Assembly: GCA_015680685.1 (NCBI GenBank)
Contig: MNCI01004871.1
Span: 341,204 to 405,203, forward strand
Source of the DNA: Gnetum montanum
Lineage: Eukaryota; Streptophyta; Gnetopsida; Gnetales; Gnetaceae
DNA: 64,000 nucleotides
Direction: 5' to 3'
Shown here: piece by piece, positions 24,995-35,939 of the stretch
How positions within the stretch are numbered: the first letter of the stretch is position 1
Layout of the letters: each line of letters starts with the position of its first letter
The notes under the pieces: model-generated
The model's database searches: none
Seen by the model: only the letters and a program-made list of their open reading frames with translations
Told to the model about the DNA's origin: nothing
Translations under genes and position numbers: made by a program

Positions 24995-26731
24995 TGGAAC
25001 ACCACCAAATTTGGGTGACAGATTCTTGATTATAAAGTTGTCTAACTGTCAACACGAGGTAAATTTTTTCTATGTGCTAAGTCTATGCTCTCCATCGCCT
25101 CATAGAGTAGTCAGCTAGTAGAGAGCATAATTAGCTCCAAAGACTTATTTTTTGTAATTTCACCTAAGTTTCATCATGGAACAAGAAATTGCAAAATTTT
25201 CTAAGTGTGGGGACTATGCTCTCCACTACACTGGCGTGTAGCCAACTCAGTAGAGAGCGTAGTCAACACCAGAGGTTAGTTTGCAAATTTTTCTAAGTGT
25301 CAAGCCAGCAGTTGTAGAGTTTTTTAGGTGTTGAGACTATGCTCTCCACTACCCTGGAGCGTAGTCAAGTGTAGTGAGCATGGAAGACCTAGTTTGGAAA
25401 AAAAATTTCTAAGTTTTGAGACTACGCTTTCCACTAGACTAGAGCGTAGTTAAGTGTAGTCAACTGGAAGCTAGATTTTGCAAACATTTTCTAAGTGCTA
25501 GGAATACACTTGACCCTAGTTGGGAGTGTAGTCAGCATCTCGTGGAGAGCATAGTTAGCACATAGCAATGTTTTGCAAAATTTTCTAAGTGTTGGACTAT
25601 GCTCTCCCCCAGTCTAGAGTGTAGTCGAGCATAGTTAGCTAGAATAGCATCCAATGGCCTTCACAACGTAGCACCGACACTCAACTCAGCTCTAACACAT
25701 CTACAGCAAGTGTAGTTAACAAAAATGAATCTTTTTTGCACTTTTTTTTGTTCCCAAATTGTAACTATGCTTGATCCCACTCAAGACAGTGGACAACGTA
25801 GTCTCCAAAGTTGCATTTTTTTAGGTACATTGCAGTCTTCTTAGCATATGTACATGTAGTTGGTAATGTAGTCATAGTCTCACACCCTTGCAAAGTCTGT
25901 CAGAGCACAACATAGCACAATACCACTTGCCTCAGTTGAGAGTGTAGTTAGGTGATAGCATAGTCTCAATCGTCCCAATGCCACGTCGCAGTCTCTCGAT
26001 GTTTCATGCTAACACTAGGCCTATAAATACCTCCACCATTTACATTTTAAGGGTTGGAAAGATTTCAAGTTGGCATTTTTGGCATTTCATTGGCATTTTG
26101 GCATTGGCAAATTTTTGTGTTAGCATTTGGTGAAGTTGCAAATAATGTAACCCCATTGTAGCCTAGTAGAACATCGTAGCCCATGGTACACTAAGAAGGC
26201 CAACCCGGTAGGCATAGACACCACGGTGACTATCAATCTTCATGGCCAAATACCTTTGAGACTGTGACTATGATCTCCACTATGTGTGTTGTACACTACG
26301 TACCTTCTCACCCTTTCTAAAGTTACCTACGCTCAACCCCATTTGGCGTGGTGTTTTGTTTCTCTCTCTTTTATTTTTTGCACTTTATTTGTATTTTCAC
26401 TATTTTTAATGTATGGTCACATTACAACTATGCTCAGGCAGTAGTCTCCACCTGTTGGCACCCTCATTTTTGCTGAAACCCTTGACTATGCTTCCCCTTG
26501 GGCACTTGTGACTATGCTCTACACCATTAACACTTTGAACACTTAGCATTATTTTGCATTAGCATTGTAGCTAATAATGTTGCATCCTAGCTGCATCCAC
26601 CACGCTAGCTGCATATGGCAAGGTCCTTGTTCAATCAACAAGATCATTTAGGGCACCCCATCTCCACCTCTAGCAGGCCCTCGCATGGACGCGGGGTTAG
26701 GCTATGTGCCCGTCAACCCCTTAGTGTTCCA
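24995..26731 (+). repeat. 3' LTR of element B
   Basis: About 1737 bp, starting TGGAACACC and ending TTAGTGTTCCA. It aligns with 17371-18963 throughout but carries many transitions and indels relative to it, so insertion is old. The same inverted-box repeat structure (CTACGCTCTCC with GAGCGTAGTC) fills its first 600 bp. It also has a CCTATAAATACCTCC TATA-like box near 26020. Confidence 0.85.
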
Positions 26732-29253
26732 GCCATAGATGTTTACAGTTGTTATAGTAGTTTCATATGTTATCAAGAAGTTATGGTTACTTTAAAGGAA
26801 TGACACACATTCTATAAATAGTTAAATATGTTTAATTAGGGTATTATCAAGATTTGAATTTTGGTCAGTTGAACATAAAACTTTTGCACCAATTATATGA
26901 TTGACTTGACAGTTTAGCCTAAACATAAAGATTCATCACCAGGTGTTATCAACACGTTATGGTTACCAACAAGTTATGGTTACTTTAAAGGAATGATGAA
27001 GGGTTAATTAGGGTATTATATAGATTTGAATTTTGGTTAGTTGAACATAAAACAATTGCATCAATTATTTGATTGACTTGAGAGTTTAGACTAAACATAA
27101 AGTTTAACATGTGGATATGGTCTTTTAAACCTCAATTCACACATAATTAACATCATACCCTTTGAAATAGATTAATTTCCTAAGCTTACAATGTTGAGTT
27201 TTATTTGGTATATAAATAGTTCTTTGTTAACTTTTATTCAAGAAAGTAGATTTAACCCTAAATTGAAAATGCATTTGATAGGTACTAGTGATAAAATGTT
27301 CTTTGCCTAATGATTGAAACATTAATATTTGGCCTTTAAGCAAAGTCTTTTGCCGCTATTGTGTAATCAACTTTTTTTTTTCTAATTTAACATTCATTTA
27401 TATGTAAAATTTTTGTTAAAGTAAGTTTGAGAAGCTTTAAAGTTACATTTTTCATTAACATGTCATATGCTATTTTCATGAATCTTTATTTATAAGAGTT
27501 TGCACATTCATAAGCTTGTTTTAGGCATTGCTTCCATCTCTTTTTAAGCTTATTAGTTTAGTAAGGTTTTTTGTTGTAAATACGTTTCCCTTTCTTAATT
27601 TATTTGATCTTAACTTGTTTATATGTTCCAGCTGCATAGGCTAATGTTAACTCATAAGTTTAGTCTTCTATTTTATTATTAAATTATAGTGGTTGATAAT
27701 TCATGGATTACGTTAAATAAGTAGGATTATCTTTGTGGTTCATGTTAACTATTTCTTCTTTATCTTTATGCAAGGCACATTGGGATGTGACATCTTTTGA
27801 ACCTTAGGTAACTTGATTGTTTCATTTTCTTTTTTTAACTATCACTCTTGTTTATCGATTCTTGAAGACATTATTGGCTACGTATTGATTATCAACTATA
27901 TATTGATTCTTAAAGACAACTTTATTGAAGATAACATCCCTAACATCCCTTGAAGCAAGTACTTTCTATCCTTTTATGTCCCATGCTTGGTATGTTTTGT
28001 TGTTGAATAAAAATCCAAATAATGACATGAAATAAAGCTTTATTACATTTTAAGACCCATAGGATCTATTGAACAAATATTACATTTTCATGAAAAATAA
28101 ATATAAACTCTCCAAATTGACCAAGCACCAATGGGCTATCAAAAACAAATCATATTGGCTCTTTGCTATAACATTATAACATTGTCTCAAATGGGTAGTC
28201 ATAACACAAGAAAGAAACACATATAGCACATCGTCAATGGCTCTTAATCTATACAACCTACAAATGCCCTCTTCCCAGGGGAGTTGAATCTATCTACCAC
28301 TTTCAATTCTAAGATGGGAACTTAAGTGAAGCTTGTTGATATCATTCTAATACTTGATGGTAATAATAGATAAGAGATAGTGAGCTTCTACATCTAGTTT
28401 ATTAAGCTTCTACATCTAGTTTATTAGATATAATGTGATGTAGATAAAATTTCCTCTTGCCTTCCAAATTAGCCTAAATTTGTGTTAAAGCCTTTTGCTT
28501 GAGTAGTTGGCAAATATGGTTAGGACTTTGCTACACATCCTCCAAAAAGACATTCTATTTTTTCAACTATTGCATATGTTGACCTTTTGGTATGTCAAAA
28601 CCTTGGAGAAAATAGAGAATGTTGAATGTGTATGTGTGATTGTGATCTTGAGGAACCATAATGAGCAAGGATTTCAAATGGAGATCCAAGACTTCAGAAC
28701 AAAAGCTGAATTAGAACAAGATCCATGATGAGATGTTGAAACAAAGGCTAAGTGGATAAGATAAGAGCATGAATTGGAACAAAGTCTATGTGCCAAATGA
28801 ATATGTTTCAAGGACTATCAGGAAGCCAAAATGGCAAAGAAATACTCCAAATCTCAAAGTGTGCAAGGAAGGTAGATGTCTCACTAAAATAGCAAACATC
28901 TATCTAGGAGAGGAGATGTTTATAGGTAGACATCTCATTGTAGACGTCCCAACTTTTGAGTAGATGTCTCTCCTATATTAAGGGTAGTTGCAGATAGACA
29001 TCTCATCCTTGAAGTATACATCTATACTAGTCATTTGATTATCGTTGCATGAATTCCGAGGAGCTTTTGGAAACTCAAAGAGTATAGGACTAAGCAGAAT
29101 TCTTGTGAACTGTGAATGTATTATTCCTTGTCAAATCTATCTAAGGCTATTTAAAGAGATTTTATGTTTGTCCTTTATTATATTATCTTTTGTAGGTTTT
29201 AGTTGTATTGAGTGTCATTGCAAGGACTCTGTAAATTAAGTTACACTTTCTCA
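26732..29253. other. Unassigned AT-rich DNA with two local duplications
   Basis: No gene or element could be recognised. A segment at 26778-26930 (from AAGTTATGGTTACTTTAAAG to ACTAAACATAAAG-like) is repeated at 26971-27103, offset about 190 bp, with several changes. A perfect 22-bp tandem repeat starting AGCTTCTACATCTAG lies at 28383-28426. At 28885-29035 the phrases AGATGTCTC and GACATCTC recur in both orientations. Short ORFs at 28507, 28769 and 29045 have no recognisable domain and are probably chance. Confidence 0.5.
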
Positions 29254-29977
29254 TTAATCTTTTTCTTTCTTTCTGTATAGCCTTGTAGAGTTGATGTGCT
29301 TCTTGTGGGAAGGCATCTTTTTTGAGCTTGTTGGAGCCTTGGAAGGTTGAGTGATTTTGTAGTGACAAAACACTCTGATGTGGAGCTCATAGTTGTAAAG
29401 GTTATGGGATCCTTTATACCACATTTTCAGCTTGTTGGGACCTTGCAGGGTTAAGTGTTTTTGCAACAAAAAAACACTTTGGTGCAGAGTTCACATTTGT
29501 AAAGGTTGTGGAATTCTTTAAACCACATTTTGAGTTTGTTAAGACCTTGCAAGGTTGAGTGGTTTAGCAGTGACGAAACACTTCAAAGTGGAGCTCAAAT
29601 CATGTAAAGGTTATGGTGTTCTTCAAACTACATTTTGAAGTAACAAAGTCTGGAGGTGTGCATGGATTCTACCCTTCGAGTGTGGGCATACCCAAGTTGG
29701 CAAATCACATAAAAATTATGTTTGATTTTGATGGCTATAATAATTTTAATTAGGAAACTAATTGAACCCCCCTTCTAAGTTCTCGATCCTTAAGTGGTAT
29801 TAGAGCCTGGTACTCTCAAGTTTATGCTTCACATTTCAAGAGTGAATGATAGATGGGACATCTTACACTAAGCGACTGATGTTTGATGGGTTTGAATTTG
29901 CATATTGAAAGGAAAGAATGAAAGGATTCTTTGAATCCATGGAATTTGAAGTCTGGGAGTCAACTCTTGAAGGCTAT
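29254..29977 (+). mobile_element. Ty1/copia fragment: LTR 3' end, primer site, start of gag
   Basis: At 29795-29807 the bases TGGTATTAGAGCC match the initiator-Met primer site of plant copia elements (TGGTATCAGAGC) with one transition, so the sequence to its left is the end of a copia 5' LTR. At 29879-29977 the plus strand reads MFDGFEFAY.KERMKGFFES and then VWESTLEGY, the start of copia gag (FDG..Y..WK.RM...L). One stop breaks it. The gag is cut at 29978, where element 1 begins. The remainder of the copia element was not found at the right side of element 1. Confidence 0.7.
29319..29650. repeat. Three tandem units of about 105 bp
   Basis: Units start with GAGCTTGTTGGAGCCTTGG (29319), CAGCTTGTTGGGACCTTGC (about 29428) and GAGTTTGTTAAGACCTTGC (about 29531), each followed by GGTTGAGTG-like, AAACACT and GTAAAGGTTATGG-like segments. 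They lie just upstream of the copia primer site, so they are probably inside that LTR. Confidence 0.8.
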
Positions 29978-30839
29978 TAATGAGTGGTGAGGTACCCATA
30001 TGCTCAACTATACAAATCAAAGGCATTCATGCATGATTCGATCGAATCTAGTGGATGGGACTAGTTGTGGTATCTAGATCATTATGCTCTGATCATAGTT
30101 CATTATCTTCCCACTTGGACTAGTGGTAGCTTTGTCATGTATGGTTTAGTCCAAAGTGAGGCATATGATTTCTAATTCTATGCTACTCCTAATGATGACA
30201 AAGAGATGAATTAATTAAGCTACTAAACAATGGAGAGTAAAATCTAAACTAGCCTATGTGTAATGAGTATCCATCCTTAATCATTTGTACATGCCTTGGA
30301 TTATGTGAGACTACTTCTAGGATTTCCTAGTGTATGTCACTAGGTGTGCCAATGATACACTGCTAGATTACCAAGTACTTATACTTAAGCACTTGTGACT
30401 AAGGCATATGCATTTTGCTTAATGATAGGAATAGTAAATAGTAATAAATGAAAATGTTAAATAAAGGAAATAGTAAATAATTAATAATTAAAAGAAATAA
30501 TAATCTAATTGGATGCTGCAATGATGGAAGTAATCAATCATGTAACGTGTCCAAGTACATCACACTCAAACAAAGATGTCGTATGATTACAAACATCACA
30601 CTATAGACAGACACTAGAAATAACAAAACTTTAAGAAAGATTATCAAAAACTGAGAACTAAAACTATCTTCTCTATTATTGTTCAAACCATGCACCCAAG
30701 TGCTATATTTATAGGCTAGCAAAGAGGAGACAATATTGGATATTTGACATTGCTTCCTGGCTTTGATATTGAGCATTCGATATTGGGGCTAAAATATTAG
30801 GTATCCAACATTGGGGCCAATAGATTCATGACTCATCAT
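29978..30839 (-). repeat. 3' LTR of element 1
   Basis: On the plus strand it runs from TAATGAGTGGTGAGGTACCC to ATGACTCATCA, 862 bp. Next to it, at 30840-30848, TACCCCCAT is the complement of the family polypurine tract ATGGGGGTA. It matches the 38302 copy with many single-base differences. Confidence 0.85.
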
Positions 30840-31026
30840 ACCCCCATGACTAAATGAAAACTTGTCCTTGAGTTAAACAAAATGAGGAACAAGTTCTTTA
30901 CAAAATATTAGGAAGGTATGGGATTAATGACTGACTTAAATAACAAACAAAATAATTGACTCTTACATGCTGTAGTGGTGTAGTATAGAAATGGGACACA
31001 ATATTACAAGACAAAAACTAGGAAGC

Positions 31027-33729
31027 TCATGTGGTGCCCAAAGGTAGTGGCTCCTCCATTGGTTGCTTCCCTTTATTGCTAGGCTTGTGAAATTTGTAGC
31101 AATCAAGTAATTCCTGCAACTTTTCTTCTTCCATTCGTAGATCATGTGATGTCTAGGCTACTGAGCCAATGCGTGCTAGTGCCAATACATTCCAAGGACA
31201 TGGCAGCTATGGAAACATTTGATTGGCCTTCACGTACCAGGCTACAAACTACCATCATTCTTCCTCAAAGGCACCATTTTTTTCTCTCAATTTTTGATAA
31301 TCTATCAATCTCCTAGATAGGTTTAAGGCAACATTTCTTTGTCCATGGTAGCAAGCTTTAATCACCTCCAATTTTGAGTTTTCCACATGTAGCTTCTGTA
31401 GAGTGTCTTTCTGATCTACAAACTCTTTTTCATATAATGCATAGGTCATCACTACCTGCTTCTCAAGCTTGCTACAAGGCTTGCCTACTATTAACATGAT
31501 GAGGTTGGCATATCTAAGGTTATCCAACGTCATGTATTCTTTCAAATCTTCGATCTATAGATATTTATTCTTTACTTCTCCCTGATGGACCAAGGCATAG
31601 CTATCTAGAATTGCCTGCCACTTAAGATTTTTTCCTAACAAGGATCTAATTTGGGCTTTAGCCATATGGGTCTTTTTTTTTCATTTATTTGCTTATACAT
31701 GCCTACCTGGTGGCAAAAGTATTCTTTAATTTTTCATGCTTCTTGGCCTCATTATGCCATGCATTGATTTCTATTACTGATTTTTGTCAAATAATGCGAA
31801 CCTCCTCCATTGATGTCTTGGTTGACCCTCACCAATTGTTCTCTTAACTAGTGGATGCTCTCCTTAAGAATGTTCTATTTTTTAATTATTGTCAACCTTG
31901 AATTTTCAGCGGTGAGCTGCTTGTTTTCTTCCTAAGTGGTAGTCAATGCCTTTTTGTAAGCATGGGACTATGCATCAGTAGCAGAGGCATTCCAGACTAC
32001 TTTATCTTTTCCTTGCTTGGTAGCTCTATTTTCTTCAATCAGCTTGGCCAACTACTCTATCTAGAATTGTTCTAGCTGGGTAGGCACAACAAAATGGGCA
32101 AGGTCCCATCGTTTGGCTCTCAGGGTGGCAAGATCTTATTATAATCTTTGCACCTCTACTTCTGCATGTTCTCCCTGACTTCAGCCATGACCAACTTTCC
32201 TTTAGTGGTGATGAGTCTAACTGTGTTGTAGTGACATCACTAGGGATGTCAAACAAAGTAGTCATCACTTGCCCTACCTACAACAATTGATCCAATACAT
32301 CCTCATGCATCACAGGAGTTATTGAAGTCCCAGTAAATATTTTTTTATCTCTTGTATTAGTCAAATCTATTGAGGGCATAATAGACACATTAAATTATTC
32401 TTTAATATGATTGGTTATTACCTCTACTACACCTATTGCATCTTGATGCTGCACTACCATAACTGTGGTATCTTTTCCAATTTCAAGCATCACTTGAAAG
32501 GATGTGGTATTTCCAAAGATTTACTTGGACCATTGGGATTCTCCTCCTAATTGTAATGAGATCTCCCCCTTGTTGGATTGGATGAAATAGTGGGTTGTAC
32601 AACATCATTGATTACTCTGAAGAGATTGGACTCATCTCTGCTTTCCCAATTGACAGCTTCAAAAATTTTCTATAGATGACTCATTAAGGGCCTATAATCT
32701 TGTATTGGTGGAAATGGTTGGGCTTGTGTTTCCAAGTGTTGTTCAGGCTCATGTTATACTTCTACTCTTTGGCTTTGCTTCCTTCTCCAGTTCTTGCTCT
32801 TCACCAAGATCTTTTCTTGGTGTCACGGGTTTGAGGAGTTCGGCGAAGGAGGCATTCTGAGCGTTCCTAGGGATATCATTCACATATCCTAGGATTATAG
32901 TGTGTTTACATAAATTTCTAATTAGGCAAGAAAATGGGAGTGTTGGTTTCCCTACCTTTTTCTCCTCGAACCACCTCTGAATTTCAGTGAAGTAGAATTG
33001 GGGAAGATTGGCCACATATTTGCCTATTAAGATAGCACTTCCCCTGGCTGGATATGTTGAGATCATATTAAGCCCTTTAGTGGGAAATAGATGATATGTA
33101 CCAATCTTGAAATATGTCTTCTCCTCTAGAGTCAGTTCATTATATGTTTTATCTTCTTTGTTGTAAGCCTGTTTCAGCCACAGTTTTCTTGTGTTGGGGT
33201 CATATCTGGTGGATAGATGGGCTACCTTAGCTCCTTTATTTGGAAAATTTAGAGCTACTATAATTACCTTAACTAAGAAAGAGACATTAAATCCACATAT
33301 GTTTATGGTGGTGCCTTCATCTTTGTTGTGCCAGAATTGGTAAGTCTCACCAAGGTACCACTCATCACTATCTGAAAGAATGGGCCATAGAGGTGATGCC
33401 TGAAGTTACATCCAAACTGCTTCTGGAGAAAACTTCATAAATGGGCCAAAATTCATTTCCATGATGATCAAGGTCAACATGGACTTTTCTTGAATGGCCA
33501 CGAGGCAAGTAAGAGGAAACATGAGATGTTGTCTTTGCATGGGAGCTAATGGTTCTATGGCCTCTCCTTGGACCGACTATCTAGTAGAAAGGGCAGCTTG
33601 ATGGATGCTGAAAGATTAGGCTTCCTACTCTTCATGTTCTACTAGCCAACCCTACTATCCCCTACCACCTCATGGATGTTTGGGTGCTCTCTGTGAAGGT
33701 TCTCCCTATGCACCTCTTTTTGGGGCCAT
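31027..33729 (-). pseudogene. ORF3 of element 1, longest copy (about 2.7 kb), decayed
   Basis: Starts at the ATG 33729-33727, reads MAPKRGA, and directly follows a CTTGATTACAG acceptor-like sequence. Blocks in order are a segment at 33550-33330 also kept in elements 0 and 2, WHNKDEGTTINICGFNVS (about 33330), IGKYVANLPQFYFTEIQRWF (within 33066-32749), LPFSCLIRNLCK, and ILGYVNDIPRNAQNASFAE. Then comes a region at 32500-32230 ending DVLDQLL, a long helical, probably coiled-coil region (31545-31255, KLEKQVVMTYALYEKEF), and a C-terminal GNPME-like tail ending EEPLPLGTT. The LPF.CLI..LC block suggests the plant Transposase_32 (PF20167) type domain; function is unknown. No membrane segment or signal peptide was seen, so it is not an obvious envelope protein. 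Several stops interrupt it. Confidence 0.6.
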
Positions 33730-35900
33730 CTGTAATCAAGCAAAGATCAAGTGTTACTAAGGTTGTATTCTTCATCATTAATCAATTTATACCTTACTCA
33801 TTACCTTAGTTCATTAAGTTCTTAGTTCATATGATTGTAGAGTTAGAAAAATTTTCAAGAAAAATTCCCAAAAAGTGTCTATCGCCTTGTACGACCTTAC
33901 ACAATTGATTTCTTTTTTCTTATGTGTGGCTTGTTATAATGATTGTGGTCCCTTGGGTGGAAAAATTAAGATTTATGACATTAATATGATTGATTATTTA
34001 TGATAATGCCTAAATTTTTTAACACTCTTACCCTTATAATACCTTCCAAGTGATAGCAAATTATCAAAAATTGGAACAAGTTTTCCATGCAAGCACCCTC
34101 CATGACTAACTTGAACACTCCAAGTTTAAATGGCATAGAAATTGGAGGGGTAGAGAGCCAAATATCGCAAGTGGAAAGTGGGTGCGTAGAGGTCTAAGTT
34201 ACAAGAGAAAATTTGAACAACTCCCCTAGTTACAAATGATGACAATGAAGTTTGGGCATCGCGAGGGTCATATATATAGGTTTTGTGTGATCCAATATTA
34301 GGTATCTGACGTCGTGTCCCACCTGATATTGGGGTGCATGAATAAGCATCTCATGGGGGTAATGACCATGGAAAACAAAGCTCTATGATTGGGTGGAAGG
34401 TTTGAGGTTAATTCCATCATTCTAGGTAAGTAGGAAATTAGATGGAGGCACTGGAAGTCGTTGAAGGTGGAATCATTGATGTGAAAAGCACTAGAATGAG
34501 CAAGAAAAAGGGCATTGAAATTGAGGTTGTGGTCAGATCAAGTTATATGAGAAGGGAAACAACAAAATGTAACAATTAAGTGCTTGGAAGGTGAAGAATG
34601 ATGTGGTTGTATCAAACAAGTACAAGTTATAAAATTTACACAAGTGGATCTTCCCCAAAGCAGGCTCTAGCCTATGATGCCCTTGTATAACCACACCTAA
34701 AAATGTCTATAGGCACTAAAGGGGTTGAATGCAACACATACCTGTGTAATAAAACACACATGTTAAAACCACCAATTTAAGATAATAACTCTATGTTACA
34801 CAAAACCACAAGTTATGATCATCTGATCAACGAATTGAGATGGACTGTAGAAAGGATTGTAGAAATTGGGACATGAGATGTCTTACCATGGGAACAATGA
34901 GACCTTGTGTGTTATTAATGGTTAAATATTCATGAGTCCTTCTTTCCAAAATTCAAACCAAGTCCAAACCACATTGCAGTGACATCGCATCATTTCATCA
35001 CATTGGCAGACAACCATAAGACTATCATAGTTGCAAGGAGTAACATCACTTGGCATTTTGTCCAAGAGAGAAGCTTTATTATGGCATACATTTTTTTTCT
35101 TCTTATTCTTTTTTGCAATTCTGAGAAGCCACCAACCTTTAGGCATGGACACATGTCTTTCTAATGGGACCCGCAGAAGTTTATTCAGTGTCATTTTAGG
35201 TTACTCTTACTCCTAGTTTTCATTAGATCTACAAGGATATGGTTACAACCTTAACAACATGATAGAAAATATAGAAGTGGCCAAAGAGAATCCACAAATC
35301 CCCTTGATGTCACACCCTTCACATTCTTCCTTGGTTCTGCACTCTTCTATCTAGACACAATGATTATAGATTTATTATTAAGTTGGATGATGTAAAATAT
35401 TATTATTATAACCAAGGAAAGAACCTCTTATTAATGGAATGGGTGGATGGATATCATGGCCTCAATGTCCAAATAATCAGTCCCTTATGACTCAATAACA
35501 TAGAGATAAACTCACCTCAATGGGCAACATGATCTTTTTATTCACAAGCAAGACTACATAATAAAGAAAATGAAAATGACAACTAGAAAAAATTGGAAGA
35601 AATAGGAAAATTTGGATCAAGAAATACAAAAATGGCAAAAAATTATAAAACAAAAAGATGAAAACCACTTAAGCATCTTGAAGATTAGAATGAAGGGTAA
35701 GCCCCAGAATAAATATTTGGCCATGATAAGGATTTAGAAGTGGATTGATAGGATCCATGCATGTATGAAACATTGGTACTTGTTCATGCCCTAGCCACTG
35801 GGTGTTTGTTTGCAGTGCAGTGGCTGAGTAGAAAAATCATTGGTCATACACTTGGTTGCTAAATGTATGGTGGATCAAGGTATGAGGTGTGTTAATGTTA
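33730..35900 (-). other. Element 1 spacer between gag and ORF3
   Basis: Noncoding block homologous to those of elements 0 and 2, including CTCCATGACTAACTTGAACA near 34100, GTCATATATATAGG at 34268-34281 with GACGTCGTG beside it, CATGTCTTTCTAATGGGACC near 35150, and an A-rich tract at 35570-35660. In element 0 the equivalent block lies after integrase; here it directly follows gag, placing the pol deletion near 35.7-35.9 kb. Confidence 0.6.
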
Positions 35901-35939
35901 TGGATGTTTGGTCCATGATTGCACCCTTGATCATGATAT

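Larger units (their letters stand above)
17371..26731 (+). mobile_element. Element B: gag-protease LTR retrotransposon without RT or integrase
   Basis: Two direct LTRs (17371-18963 and 24995-26731) bound a plus-strand interior with gag (about 19595-21240) and protease (about 21240-23035), followed by about 2 kb of noncoding DNA and a purine tract before the 3' LTR. The LTR ends form the inverted pair TGGAACAC...GTGTTCCA. No RT, RNase H or integrase motif was found in either direction, so the copy was probably mobilised by another element's enzymes, like the TR-GAG or LARD classes. Flanking bases (GTAGT left, GCCAT right) do not form a target duplication. Stops in gag and the difference in LTR length (1593 against 1737 bp) mark it as old. 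Confidence 0.8.

Noticed and set aside
29319-29650. Regular repeats as a CRISPR-like array
   Set aside because: The units are contiguous and diverged without spacers, the DNA is plant nuclear, and the array sits in a copia LTR. The 42-bp array at 40674 was rejected for the same reason.
31255-31545. Retroviral-type envelope protein in the ORF3 position
   Set aside because: The position after pol invites the comparison, but no signal peptide, membrane anchor or cleavage site was visible in the readable parts.
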